Origin: Nocardioides albus
Lineage (GTDB): Bacteria > Actinomycetota > Actinomycetes > Propionibacteriales > Nocardioidaceae
Assembly: GCF_014648255.1 (NCBI RefSeq)
Contig: NZ_BMQT01000004.1
Location: forward strand, 62,001-126,000
DNA: 64,000 bases
Direction: 5' to 3'
The notes under the pieces: model-generated
What the model was told of the DNA's origin: nothing
Seen by the model: only the letters and a program-made list of their open reading frames with translations
Databases searched by the model: none
Translations under genes and position numbers: made by a program
Shown here: in pieces, positions 9,055 through 16,983 of the stretch
Layout: each line of letters opens with the position of its first letter
Numbering within the stretch: position 1 is the first letter of the stretch

Positions 9055-10095
9055 CTAAACTGATTCGTCAGCAGCCGGCGACATCAGTTCGACGATCCGA
9101 CGCAGGTCGTCGAGCGTGGCGAACTCGACGGTGATCTTTCCCTTGGAGCGCCCCAGATCGACCTTGACGCGGGTATCGAAGCGGTCGGAGAGCCGGTCCG
9201 AGATCTCCTTGAGCCCAGGAGCACTCGGCTTGGCGCGCTTCACGCGCGGCGTGGCGAAGGCGTCGCCGTCAGGGTCGCCGAGGGCGACGATCTCCTCGAG
9301 GCCGCGTACGGAGATGCCCTCCGCCACCACCTTCTGCGCGAGCTTGTCCTGCTGCGCCTCGCCGTCGACTGCGAGCAGCGCACGTGCATGACCGGCCGAG
9401 AGCACACCAGCGGCGACACGGCGCTGCACGGAGGGCGACAGCTTCAGCAGCCGAATCGTGTTGGAGATCTGCGGCCGCGAACGGCCGATCCGCTGGGCGA
9501 GCTCATCGTGGGTGCACTCGAAGTCGTTGAGCAGCTGCTGGTAGGCGGCCGCCTCTTCCAACGGGTTGAGCTGGGAGCGGTGCAGGTTCTCCAGGAGCGC
9601 ATCCCGGAGCATGTCGGTGTCGTCGGTCTCGCGGACGATCGCCGGGATGACTTCGAGGCCGGCCTGCTGAGTCGCGCGCCAGCGGCGCTCCCCCATGACC
9701 AGCTCGTAGGAGTCGGTGGCCACTTTCCGGACGACGATCGGCTGCAGAAGACCGATCTCGTTGATCGAATGGACCAGCTCGGCCATCGCATCCTCGTCGA
9801 AGACCTGACGAGGCTGCACATGGTTGGGGTGGATCTGCGTGACCGGCAGTTCCGCGAAATATGCACCGTCGACGGGCGCCAGATCCGAATTTTCGATCTG
9901 GCGGCCTTCCGCCGAGTCGGTGGACCTGGGGTCCACGGATGAGCCGGAAGTCGCTCCAGCGGAAAGGTCCGAATGACGGACGTCCGACTGGACAGGAGCA
10001 CTGTCGGCCGACTCACTTCCGCCACTTGCCGGAGCGGTCGGAATCAGCGATCCCAGACCTCGTCCGAGACCACGTTTCGGCGGCTGTTTGCTCAT
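9055..10095 (-). CDS. parB: Chromosome partition protein ParB
   Basis: 346 residues. The N-terminal tail starts with the basic [13 protein letters not shown] motif that contacts ParA. It is followed by the CTP-binding ParB/Srx domain with GERRWRA (about 134-140), the central helix-turn-helix that reads parS (about 185-230, [18 protein letters not shown]), and a C-terminal dimer domain. ParB loads at parS and spreads as a CTP clamp. parA lies 117 bases upstream on the same strand, and several parS sites flank the pair. Confidence 0.96.
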   Translation of the reverse strand: MSKQPPKRGLGRGLGSLIPTAPASGGSESADSAPVQSDVRHSDLSAGATSGSSVDPRSTDSAEGRQIENSDLAPVDGAYFAELPVTQIHPNHVQPRQVFDEDAMAELVHSINEIGLLQPIVVRKVATDSYELVMGERRWRATQQAGLEVIPAIVRETDDTDMLRDALLENLHRSQLNPLEEAAAYQQLLNDFECTHDELAQRIGRSRPQISNTIRLLKLSPSVQRRVAAGVLSAGHARALLAVDGEAQQDKLAQKVVAEGISVRGLEEIVALGDPDGDAFATPRVKRAKPSAPGLKEISDRLSDRFDTRVKVDLGRSKGKITVEFATLDDLRRIVELMSPAADESV

Positions 10096-10132
10096 CTCTG
10101 GATGTCCCCCATGTCAGTTCCATGCTGCTGAT

Positions 10133-10217
10133 GGTGGTCTCGACAAGCTCGACCACCGGGATTCTTCATGTCAGTTTCTGTGCTGCTTTGTAGGTGATCT
10201 CGACGAGCTCGATCACC
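10133..10217. repeat. Two interspersed elements between parA and parB; one forms the parA stop
   Basis: Copy one is 10133-10157 with GGTGGT/ACCACC arms. Copy two is 10193-10217 with arms GGTGAT/ATCACC and core CTCGACGAGCTCG. The second overlaps the last codon and TGA stop of parA (10213-10215). The arms of the second differ from those of the first at the same position on both sides, so pairing is kept. Confidence 0.85.
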
Positions 10218-11208
10218 TCTGCTCGCCCTGTTTGGCGAGCTCCTTGGCGGCCTCGAGATAGCTCAGCGCACCGGGCGAGCCCGGGTCGTACGTCATCACC
10301 GTCTGCCCGAACGAGGGCGCCTCGGACACGCGCACCGCGCGGGGGATGAAGGTGCGCATGACCGTGTCGCCGAAGTGCTCGCGCACCTCCTCGGCGACCT
10401 GTGACGCGAGCCGGGTGCGGGCGTCGTACATCGTGATCAGCATCGAGGAGACCCGCAACGTCGGGTTCAGCGCGGCACGCACCATCTCGACGGTCCTGAG
10501 GAGCTGCCCGAGACCCTCCAGCGCGTAGTACTCCGCCTGGATCGGGATCATCACCTCGGTGCTCGCGACGAGTGCATTGACGGTGAGGAGGCCCAGCGAG
10601 GGCGGGCAGTCGATGAGGACGTAGTCCCATCGGTCCTCCGCGTCACCGACACGGGGCGACTTGGCCAGTGCCTCCTTGAGTCGCTGCTCACGACCGTCTT
10701 CCTCGACGAGCTCGACCTCGGCTCCGGCCAGATCGATGGTCGCCGGCACGAGGTCGAGACCGGCGAGCTTCGGTACCGGCACGACGACGTCGTCGAGCGA
10801 TGCGCCCTCGACCAGGACCTCGTACGTCCCCGGTGTGCCCTGATAGTGATCGACGTCGAACGCGGTGCAGGCGTTGCCCTGCGGGTCGAGGTCGATGACC
10901 AGAACCTTCTGACCGAGCTGGGCCAGAGCAGCGGCGATGTTCACCGTGGAGGTGGTCTTGCCGACGCCGCCCTTCTGATTGGCGGAGACGATCACCCGCG
11001 TGCTCGCCGGGCGCGGCATCGGTGGCCGGTTGCTCGCCGCCCCGCGAGCCAGGAGCGTGTGCTCGGCGGCAGCGGCCAGCGGCGTCGCTTCGGTGGTGAA
11101 GTCGTTCTCGAGAGATGCGATGTCACCGGCCGTACGGAGCCTGATCGACACCGGCTCGTCGGTTTCACGTGAAACGGCGTTCTGTGAGCTCTCGTCGTCG
11201 TACGGCAT
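10213..11208 (-). CDS. parA: Chromosome partition ATPase ParA (Soj)
   Basis: 331 residues from the chosen ATG at 11208, which has AGAGG and GAGG just upstream; in-frame ATGs at 11217 and 11244 lie further out, the latter inside an interspersed element. The deviant Walker A KGGVGKTTS, Walker A' VIDLDPQGN and Walker B DYVLIDCPPSLG identify a ParA-type ATPase that moves ParB-parS complexes. A perfect parS site lies inside the coding sequence and is read as VSRET in the variable N-terminal tail. parB follows on the same strand. Confidence 0.95.
   Translation of the reverse strand: MPYDDESSQNAVSRETDEPVSIRLRTAGDIASLENDFTTEATPLAAAAEHTLLARGAASNRPPMPRPASTRVIVSANQKGGVGKTTSTVNIAAALAQLGQKVLVIDLDPQGNACTAFDVDHYQGTPGTYEVLVEGASLDDVVVPVPKLAGLDLVPATIDLAGAEVELVEEDGREQRLKEALAKSPRVGDAEDRWDYVLIDCPPSLGLLTVNALVASTEVMIPIQAEYYALEGLGQLLRTVEMVRAALNPTLRVSSMLITMYDARTRLASQVAEEVREHFGDTVMRTFIPRAVRVSEAPSFGQTVMTYDPGSPGALSYLEAAKELAKQGEQR
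11162..11175. promoter_or_regulatory. parS site inside parA
   Basis: Perfect 14-base palindrome GTTTCACGTGAAAC, the canonical ParB-binding site. Confidence 0.93.
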
Positions 11209-11238
11209 TTTCCTCATCCTCTGTCGTCGCTGGTCGCC

Positions 11239-11305
11239 GGTCATCGAGCTTGTCGAGATGACGCTTCCCGTACGGAATCATGTGGTCTCGACAAGCTCGA
11301 CCACC
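11239..11305. repeat. Two interspersed elements between rsmG and parA
   Basis: Copies at 11239-11262 (GGTCAT/ATGAC arms) and 11282-11305 (GTGGT/ACCAC arms). They lie on either side of a 19-base spacer and end one base before the rsmG stop. Confidence 0.85.
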
Positions 11306-11306
11306 C

Positions 11307-12050
11307 TTAGCGGCGGCGCTTCTTCCGGGGTCCGCCCTTGGACCTCTTCTGACCGCCCTTCGGGACCGGCGGCCAATCTACCCGTGCGGGATCCGACCAA
11401 ACCACCCGAACCGCGACAGTTGTCGTCTCCAAAACGTCTACACCGAGCTCGGAGACGGTCGGCGGCGCACATCCCCACTTCTTCAGCGTCGGGCCGGCTT
11501 CATCGATCTCCGCCTCGACGCTCGACCCCTTCATCGCGATGAGCGACCCCGTGGGAACAACCAGCGGCATCGACCAGTCGAGCAGCTTGTCCAGGCCGGC
11601 GACCGCTCGGGACGTCACCACGTCGAAGCCGAGCGCGCCGTGGAAAGCATCCGCTCTCCCCCGCAGCACCGTGACGTTCTCGAGCCTGAGGTCTTCGGCC
11701 ACCTCTTCGAGGAAGGTCGTACGCCGCAGCAGCGGCTCGATCAGCGTGATCTGAAGGTCCGGGCGGGCGATCGCGAGGACCAGACCCGGCAGCCCCGCTC
11801 CGGAGCCGATGTCGGCCAGGGCGATGCCCTCGGGGATCACCTCCCCCAGCACAGCACAGTTCAGGATGTGCCGATCCCACAGTCGCGGGACCTCTCGAGG
11901 CCCGATCAGGCCGCGTACGACCCCCGCATCGGCCAGCCAGGCGGCGTACCTCTCCGCGAGCTCCAGCCGATCGGCCGGAAAGACCTTCTCCGCCCGAGGG
12001 TCGAGCTCGCCCAGACCACCCACGTCCCCACGTTCCTCGCTCACACCCAA
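11307..12050 (-). CDS. rsmG: 16S rRNA (guanine-527 N7) methyltransferase
   Basis: A 247-residue Rossmann methyltransferase with the SAM site LADIGSGAGLPGLVLAI and the RsmG-typical RHILNCAVL segment before it. It methylates G527 of 16S rRNA. The C-terminus carries a basic tail rich in Lys, Arg and Gly (KGGPRKKRRR) that probably helps rRNA binding. The order rsmG-parA-parB is the usual one. A parS site lies four bases upstream of the start codon, within its probable promoter. Confidence 0.94.
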   Translation of the reverse strand: MGVSEERGDVGGLGELDPRAEKVFPADRLELAERYAAWLADAGVVRGLIGPREVPRLWDRHILNCAVLGEVIPEGIALADIGSGAGLPGLVLAIARPDLQITLIEPLLRRTTFLEEVAEDLRLENVTVLRGRADAFHGALGFDVVTSRAVAGLDKLLDWSMPLVVPTGSLIAMKGSSVEAEIDEAGPTLKKWGCAPPTVSELGVDVLETTTVAVRVVWSDPARVDWPPVPKGGQKRSKGGPRKKRRR

Positions 12051-12053
12051 ACT

Positions 12054-12067
12054 GTTTCACGTGAAAC
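12054..12067. promoter_or_regulatory. parS site upstream of rsmG
   Basis: Perfect GTTTCACGTGAAAC, extended to 16 bases as TGTTTCACGTGAAACG. Confidence 0.93.
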
Positions 12068-12398
12068 GCACAAGCAAGAACTCCCGATGGTCGATCCCGT
12101 CGAGACCCGCACCTGCAACCGGGTCATCTCGACAAGCTCGATGACCGGTTCTCGAGCCGTCGTCGAGACCAGACCCCCATGTCACCCGAACAAGCCCGAT
12201 CCCGGTGGTCGAGCCTGTCGAGACCGGCACGTACAGTCAGGTCATCTCGACAAGCTCGATGACCGACACTCGTGACCCCACCAGGCGCAATCCCCGGTGG
12301 TCGAGCCTGTCGAGACCACACCCACCCGCCGCAGCAGCAGAACCCTCTACGAGTTCGACCCACGGAAAACTGTCGGTGGTCGCGCTCAAGATGAGGTC
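12068..12398. repeat. Gene-free stretch with four interspersed elements
   Basis: This 331-base gap holds copies at 12122-12146 and 12240-12264 (both GGTCAT/ATGACC arms) and 12204-12225 and 12296-12319 (GGTGGT/ACCAC arms, reverse orientation, core with CCTG). Two arm types alternate. No gene is visible. Confidence 0.8.
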
Positions 12399-12688
12399 AT
12401 GGCTTACACATACATTCTTCTCTGCGCCGACCGAACCCTCTACGTCGGCAGCACGACCGATCTCGAACGCCGCATCAGCGAACACCGGGTCGGCCTCGGT
12501 TCGGAGTACACGCGCCATCGCCTGCCTGTGGAGCTGGTCTGGTACGAGCAGTACGACAACGTCGATCATGCGTTCACGCGGGAAAACAGATCCAGAACTG
12601 GAGCCGCGCCAAACGGATCGCGCTCATCCAGGGTCGCCTCGGCGATCTCCCGCGGCTCGCGAACACGTCGGAGACCCCGCACGATTGA
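12399..12688 (+). pseudogene. GIY-YIG nuclease-superfamily protein, frameshifted
   Basis: The ATG at 12399 opens a UPF0213/YhbQ-like GIY-YIG domain (YTYILLCADRTLYVGSTTDLERR, then VELVWYEQY). After HAFTRE the frame turns into unrelated Arg/Ser-rich sequence. Adding one base in the A run at 12583-12586 restores EKQIQNWSRAKRIALI and GRLGDLPRLA, the normal family C-terminus, which ends at TGA 12688. A single-base deletion in a homopolymer is thus the simplest reading. It may be a real inactivation or a sequencing error. Family members are small putative endonucleases of unknown role. The gene sits in a repeat-rich insertion between rsmG and jag. Confidence 0.85.
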
Positions 12689-13158
12689 CGATCACCGAGA
12701 GTGAACCCTTGCGCTCGCGTCGGGAGAGGTCTCGACAAGCTCGACCTCCGGTGGTCGAGCTCGCAACACGACAAGCGGAGCCCGGCGGTCGAGCCTGTCG
12801 AGACCACGAACGACAAACGACGAGATGTCGACAGACTCGACCCCCGGTGGTCGAGCTTGTCGAGACCACCACCCGTGAGTCGCTGCAGCTCGTGGTTTCG
12901 ACAGCCTCGACCACCGACGGCGTTTCACGTGAAACGCACGCAATCGACGAGTCCGCGAAGAGCGGCCACCCAACGAATCCGCAGAAGCGGACCGAAAGGA
13001 GCCGCCGGCCCGCCGGGTGCGCTAAAGTCCGCGAGCAGCCTTGCGAAGAGCGATGCAACCGCGCGCGCTGCTCGAACGTCTTAGTCGTAGAAGTCGCACT
13101 CGATGCGACACCAGCGGCCCGCGCGACCGGGCCACCATCCATGACCCACGGAGCTGAT
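12689..13158. repeat. Gene-free stretch with interspersed elements and a parS site
   Basis: This 470-base gap holds elements at 12725-12747 (arms GAGGT/ACCTC), 12784-12807 (GGCGGT/ACCAC), about 12826-12842 (degenerate), 12846-12870 (perfect GGTGGT/ACCACC) and 12892-12915. A parS site follows at 12922-12935. The remaining part, up to the L,D-transpeptidase, has no recognisable gene and should hold that gene's promoter. Confidence 0.8.
12922..12935. promoter_or_regulatory. parS site
   Basis: Perfect GTTTCACGTGAAAC in an intergenic position, eight bases from an interspersed element. Confidence 0.93.
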
Positions 13159-13914
13159 GTGAACGTCCGTAGAACCCCGGTGGCGATCTTCCTCACCGCC
13201 ATCCTCGCCCTGGGATTTTCCCTGGGCTCGATCGCTGCCACGAGCAGCGCCCAGGCCAGTGCGCCGTCGGCATCTGTCGGACAGCTCGGGCTCCACACCG
13301 CCTACACCGTCCTCTACAAGTCCGGTTCGACCGGTCTCGGGGTGCGCAAGATCCAGGCTCGCCTCAAGGAGAGGGGCATCTACACCGGCCGGGTCACCGG
13401 CACGTACGGCTCGAAGACCACCGGCTCCGTCAAGGTGTTCCAGCGCAACCAGCGTCTGGCCATCACCGGCAAGGTAAACCAGCGCACGCTCGACCGCCTC
13501 CGTTCAAAGACGAGCACGCCGACCGACGCGGCCCTGTACAACCTCGACCGTCGCTGCCTCACCGGCCGCGTCCTCTGCGTCGACAAGACCGACCGCCGGA
13601 TGCGCTACGTACGTGGCGGCAAGATCGTCAAGGCGATGGATGCTCGCTTCGGCTGCAAGTCGAACCCGAGCCGGATGGGCGCCTTCAAGGTCTTCAAGAA
13701 GAGCCGCAACCACGTCTCTTCGATCTACCACACGCCGATGCCGTACGCGATGTTCTTCTCCGGCGGCCAGGCGGTGCACTACTCCGCCGACTTCGCCGCA
13801 CGCGGTTACGACGGCTGCTCCCACGGTTGCGTGAACGTCCGCAAGAAGGCCGCCATCGCGTGGGTCTTCGACCAGATCCGCATCGGCGACCGGGTCGTCG
13901 TCTACCGCTCGTAG
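13159..13914 (+). CDS. L,D-transpeptidase with peptidoglycan-binding domain
   Basis: 251 residues from GTG 13159, which has GGAG six bases upstream; ATG 13141 in the same frame has no ribosome site. A signal peptide (basic start, hydrophobic core, cleavage near SSAQA) is followed by a PG_binding_1 domain (about 45-110, GVRKIQARLKERGIYTG) and a YkuD domain with the catalytic motif HYSADFAARGYDGCSHGCVNV, where H and the Cys in SHGC are the active residues. It should form 3-3 or lipoprotein cross-links in peptidoglycan outside the membrane. Its location between rsmG and jag is unusual and suggests insertion. Confidence 0.9.
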   Translation: MNVRRTPVAIFLTAILALGFSLGSIAATSSAQASAPSASVGQLGLHTAYTVLYKSGSTGLGVRKIQARLKERGIYTGRVTGTYGSKTTGSVKVFQRNQRLAITGKVNQRTLDRLRSKTSTPTDAALYNLDRRCLTGRVLCVDKTDRRMRYVRGGKIVKAMDARFGCKSNPSRMGAFKVFKKSRNHVSSIYHTPMPYAMFFSGGQAVHYSADFAARGYDGCSHGCVNVRKKAAIAWVFDQIRIGDRVVVYRS

Positions 13915-13921
13915 CCGCGCC

Positions 13922-14009
13922 GGTGGTCGAGCTTGTCGAGACCACCTCGCTGTAGCGGGGTCGTGGTCTCGACAGGCACGACCACGGTGGTCGAGCTTGT
14001 CGAGACCAC
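13922..14009. repeat. Three interspersed elements in tandem
   Basis: Copies at 13922-13946, 13963-13985 and 13986-14009 follow the L,D-transpeptidase stop; the second is inverted relative to the other two, and its core is altered (CAGGCACG). Confidence 0.85.
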
Positions 14010-14023
14010 GCTCCACGTGAAAC
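14010..14023. promoter_or_regulatory. Degenerate parS-like site
   Basis: GCTCCACGTGAAAC has one perfect half-site and two mismatches in the other half of the ParB palindrome. It directly abuts an interspersed element. Confidence 0.35.
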
Positions 14024-14029
14024 CCCCAC

Positions 14030-14075
14030 AAAGAGATCGCCCCTCGTGCCACACGGCACGAGGGGCGATCTCTTT
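14030..14075. terminator. Bidirectional terminator between L,D-transpeptidase and jag
   Basis: A perfect 21-bp stem (14030-14050 with 14055-14075) with loop ACAC. Both ends carry AAA or TTT runs, so it can act for both convergent genes. Confidence 0.92.
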
Positions 14076-14084
14076 GGCTCAGCG

Positions 14085-14606
14085 TCACTCAGGCAGGACG
14101 ACCACGTAGCGTCGCGGCTCGACACCGGAGGACTCAGAGGTGAGACCGGCGGCAGCGACGGCGTCGTGCACGACCTTCCGCTCGAACGGCGACATCGGCT
14201 TGAGCGAGACCGGGGCTCCAGACTCCTTGACCTTCGCCACCGTCTCCTCGGCGAGCGCCATCAGGGTCGAGCGACGGTCCGCGCGGTAGCCACCGACGTC
14301 GAGCATCAGCCGGGACCGCTCACCGGTCTCGCGGTAGACGGCGAGCCGGGTCAGCTCCTGGAGGGCGTCCAGGACCTCGCCGTGACGACCGACCAGCTGC
14401 TGCAGGTCTCCCCCGACGATCGAGACAGCGGCACGGTCGCCCTCGACGTCCATGTCGAGGTCACCGTCGAGGTCGGCGATGTCGAGAAGCTCCTCGAGAT
14501 AGTCCGCCGCGATGTCACCTTCCTGCTCGAGCTGCTTGAGACGCGTCTCGTCGCTGACTGCGTCGACAGTCTCCGTCACGGTCTCGCTCACATCCTGAGT
14601 CGTCAC
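14085..14606 (-). CDS. jag: Jag/KhpB RNA-binding protein
   Basis: 173 residues. An acidic N-terminal stretch precedes a KH-like domain (SIVGGDLQQLVGRHGEVLDALQELTRLA) and a C-terminal R3H domain (RSTLMALAEETVAK, then PMSPFERKVVHDAV). KhpB-type proteins bind RNA and influence cell elongation. The gene overlaps yidC by four bases, which is the conserved yidC-jag arrangement. The N-terminal Jag domain of Firmicutes homologues is absent, as usual in Actinobacteria. Confidence 0.93.
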   Translation of the reverse strand: MTTQDVSETVTETVDAVSDETRLKQLEQEGDIAADYLEELLDIADLDGDLDMDVEGDRAAVSIVGGDLQQLVGRHGEVLDALQELTRLAVYRETGERSRLMLDVGGYRADRRSTLMALAEETVAKVKESGAPVSLKPMSPFERKVVHDAVAAAGLTSESSGVEPRRYVVVLPE

Positions 14607-15592
14607 TTGGTTCCCCCGTCCTTCTGGGTCGTGGAGCGACCGGTGGTCGTGCCGGCCTTCTTACGCTGGCTCCGGGTCTGGTTCTTGGGCTGGTTGCGCT
14701 GCACCGGGCGCTTCTCGGCGGCGGCCTCGTCGGCTTCGACGATGTCGATCTCCGCGTCGGTCATGCCCTTCTTCTTCCGCTTGGCCCGGTCGCGCTCCTG
14801 CTTGGCGTCGAACGCCGGCGTCCCCGGTGCGGGGTTGTTGCGGATCACGTAGAACTGCTGGCCCATCGTCCACAGGTTGGAGGAGGTCCAATAGAGGATC
14901 GTTCCGACCGGGAAGGCGATACCACCGACCGCGAAGACGACGGGCAGTACGTAGAGCAGGAGCTTCTGCTGCTGGGCGTACTGCCCGGTCATGGCGTCGG
15001 CCGGCATGTTCTTCGACATCAGCTGACGCTGAGTGAGGAAGGTGGTGGCGATCATCGCGATGACCAGGAACCCGGTCAGGAAGTACGTGCTGATGTGGTC
15101 GGCCGTCGTGAACTGGTCCGAGAGCAGCGAGCCGAGCCAGGTCGAGTTCGCGAACTCGTGGGCGTCGGCGTCGCTCAGGAAGCCCTTGCCGTCACCGTTC
15201 GAGGCATGCTCGAGCATCCGGAACAGCACGAAGAAGATCGGCATCTGCAGCAGCAGCGGCAGGCAGGACGCGAACGGGTTGGTGCCCGAGTCCTTGTAGA
15301 GCTTCATGGTCTCGTTGGCGAGCTTCTCGCGGTCGTGACCGTACTTCTTCTGCAGCTCCTTCACCTTCGGCTGCAGCAGCTGCATGTTCCGGCTGGAGTT
15401 GATCTGCTTCACGAACAGCGGGATCAGCATCGCGCGGATGGTCACGGTCAGACCGACGATGGCCAGCGCCCACTGCCAGCCTTCAGACGGAATGATGTAC
15501 GAGAACGCCTTCTGCCACACGAGCAGGATGCCCGAGATGGCGTAATACAGCGGTGTTGCGATCCATCCGAACAGATCGCCTATGGCTCCCAC
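14603..15592 (-). CDS. yidC: Membrane protein insertase YidC
   Basis: 329 residues of the YidC/Oxa1 family, which inserts and folds inner-membrane proteins. A short N-terminal region leads to the conserved hydrophobic core: WALAIVGLTVTIRAMLIPLFVKQ with the key Arg, a coiled-coil cytoplasmic hairpin (LQPKVKELQKKYGHDREKLA), and further helices. The C-terminal tail is long and basic (KRKKK and QRKKA), as expected for ribosome contact. It lies between yidD and jag in the conserved cluster. Confidence 0.95.
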   Translation of the reverse strand: MGAIGDLFGWIATPLYYAISGILLVWQKAFSYIIPSEGWQWALAIVGLTVTIRAMLIPLFVKQINSSRNMQLLQPKVKELQKKYGHDREKLANETMKLYKDSGTNPFASCLPLLLQMPIFFVLFRMLEHASNGDGKGFLSDADAHEFANSTWLGSLLSDQFTTADHISTYFLTGFLVIAMIATTFLTQRQLMSKNMPADAMTGQYAQQQKLLLYVLPVVFAVGGIAFPVGTILYWTSSNLWTMGQQFYVIRNNPAPGTPAFDAKQERDRAKRKKKGMTDAEIDIVEADEAAAEKRPVQRNQPKNQTRSQRKKAGTTTGRSTTQKDGGTK

Positions 15593-15595
15593 GGA

Positions 15596-15922
15596 TCAGG
15601 CTCCTCGGTGTCGGGAGTCCGCACTTACACGGACAAGGTCTTCAGGGTCTCTACGCATTTCTTTGGGTGTCGGCACGGGGTCGAACCCACGTGTCTTGGC
15701 CCAGGGGACGCACCGGCACAGCCGGCGGACCGTCAGCCAGCTCCCGCGCCAGGGGCCGTGCGTCTTCACGGCCTCGAGCCCGTACGCCGAGCACGACGGG
15801 TAGTAGCGGCACACATCTCCGTACAGCGGACTGATGAGAGTGCGCCACACGTGGAGCAGTCCCACCAGGACGAGCGCGAGCAGGCGGTCGAGCTTGTCGA
15901 GTCCACCCCGCAGGACGTTCAT
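15596..15922 (-). CDS. yidD: YidD membrane protein insertion efficiency factor
   Basis: A 108-residue member of the YidD family, with the signature LISPLYGDVCRYYPSCSAYGLEAVKTHG. I chose ATG 15922, which overlaps the rnpA stop as ATGA. YidD assists YidC-dependent insertion. The N-terminal GGLDKLDRLL is encoded by a copy of the interspersed element (15884-15907), so the repeat has become part of the protein. Confidence 0.92.
   Translation of the reverse strand: MNVLRGGLDKLDRLLALVLVGLLHVWRTLISPLYGDVCRYYPSCSAYGLEAVKTHGPWRGSWLTVRRLCRCVPWAKTRGFDPVPTPKEMRRDPEDLVRVSADSRHRGA
15884..15907. repeat. Interspersed element inside yidD
   Basis: Core CGAGCTTGTCGAG with arms GCGGT and TCCACC. It is in frame within the yidD N-terminus, and the arms have drifted from full complementarity. 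Confidence 0.75.
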
Positions 15923-16272
15923 GACAGCACCCGAGCGAGACAACGCGTCAGGTCGCTCCCGAGATCGTCGTACGAAGCGTCGGCCGAGGCGGGAAGCGCA
16001 CGGACCACAAGCACAGCAGAGCCCGGGAGTCCGCTCAGGGACTCCCGGGCCTGATGACGCAGTCTGCGCTTCACGCGATTCCGGACGACGGCCGGACCGA
16101 CGGCCTTGCTCACCACGAAGCCCACCTGTGGCTCCCGCTCCCGACCGGCATCGCTGCCGGTGTCGGGGACGAGCAGATGGACCACCAGGCTCTTCGAGCC
16201 CGCGCGCTTGCCTCGTCTTACCGCTTCTTTGAAGCCCGACGAATCGACCAGTCGGTGGCGACGTGGCAGCAC
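15919..16272 (-). CDS. rnpA: Ribonuclease P protein component
   Basis: 117 residues with the RNase P protein motif GFVVSKAVGPAVVRNRVKRRLRHQ and the N-terminal LPRRHRLVDSSGFKEAVRRGKR. It binds RNase P RNA for 5' maturation of tRNA. It lies 25 bases downstream of rpmH and overlaps yidD by four bases. Confidence 0.95.
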   Translation of the reverse strand: MLPRRHRLVDSSGFKEAVRRGKRAGSKSLVVHLLVPDTGSDAGREREPQVGFVVSKAVGPAVVRNRVKRRLRHQARESLSGLPGSAVLVVRALPASADASYDDLGSDLTRCLARVLS

Positions 16273-16297
16273 GCGCGTGGTGGCTGAGGCCGGGGCC

Positions 16298-16435
16298 TCA
16301 GACGGTCAGGCTCTTGCGACCCTTGCCGCGGCGCGCAGCGAGGATCGCGCGGCCGGCACGGGTGCGCATGCGCAGGCGGAAACCGTGCGTCTTGTGACGG
16401 CGGCGGTTGTTCGGCTGGTAAGTACGCTTGCTCAC
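16298..16435 (-). CDS. rpmH: 50S ribosomal protein L34
   Basis: A 45-residue protein starting [18 protein letters not shown] from GTG 16435 and ending GRKSLTV. Almost every second residue is basic, as in all L34 proteins. The rpmH-rnpA pair divergent from dnaA is a hallmark of bacterial origin regions. Confidence 0.97.
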   Translation of the reverse strand: MSKRTYQPNNRRRHKTHGFRLRMRTRAGRAILAARRGKGRKSLTV

Positions 16436-16983
16436 GGGTGCTTCCTTAGTTGTGTGGTGTGGTGGCCGGTCGCTCTATCCGGCACGATGGGGTCGCCCTC
16501 GGTGGATCCAGGCGGGCCGATTCAACAAGCACCGCCCGTCCGCGCCCCGGCGACCGAGGCGTGGACATGCGGCACCTGTAGACCAGGTGACCTAGCAACG
16601 GTACGTGGACGGCGAAACCACGGTCAAACCCGCGCCCTATCACACCGCTGTGATTCACCCTCCACCTGTGGAGGACGGCTTGCCCGTCACCGCTGTCAGC
16701 CGGTAGTTTCGTCCTCTACCGAGGTTTCCCTGCACATCGCCAGGAGCTTCGGCCGCATTCGGGGGGATGCCACGCGGGGATCTTATTTTCCCACCTGACC
16801 TGCCGAAACGGTCGGATTCTCGAGGACGGCAACGTGTCTCGGTCGGTCCCCGATGCCTACATTCGGGGATGCTCCACAGCTTGTGGAAAAGTCTGTGGAG
16901 GATGTAGACCAGACCGTTGCATCAATCCAGGCCGCATCAATGTCAAGACCACCCACCCGAGCCATCAGGGAAGGCAGGAACCT
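16436..16983 (+). promoter_or_regulatory. rpmH-dnaA intergenic region with DnaA-box-like sites
   Basis: This 548-base gap should hold the divergent rpmH and dnaA promoters. In the dnaA leader, TGTGGAAAA (16882-16890, one mismatch to the inverted box TGTGGACAA) and TGTGGAGGA (16894-16902) suggest autoregulation by DnaA. A palindrome CCTCCAC-CT-GTGGAGG lies at 16659-16674 and ATCACA-N4-TGTGAT at 16639-16654. No gene is seen. Confidence 0.6.

Noticed and set aside
12122..12915. Regularly recurring repeats suggesting a CRISPR array.
   Set aside because: Spacing is irregular, orientation alternates, arms differ between copies and no cas genes are present. They belong to the interspersed family.
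16639..16654. ATCACA-N4-TGTGAT as a CRP-type site near dnaA.
   Set aside because: The half-sites are in the opposite order from TGTGA-N6-TCACA and the spacing is wrong. It may be a chance palindrome.
16834..16983. A longer N-terminus for DnaA starting at 16834.
   Set aside because: The region contains DnaA-box-like sites and encodes Cys/Arg-rich sequence unlike DnaA domain I. The GTG at 16984 has a ribosome site.
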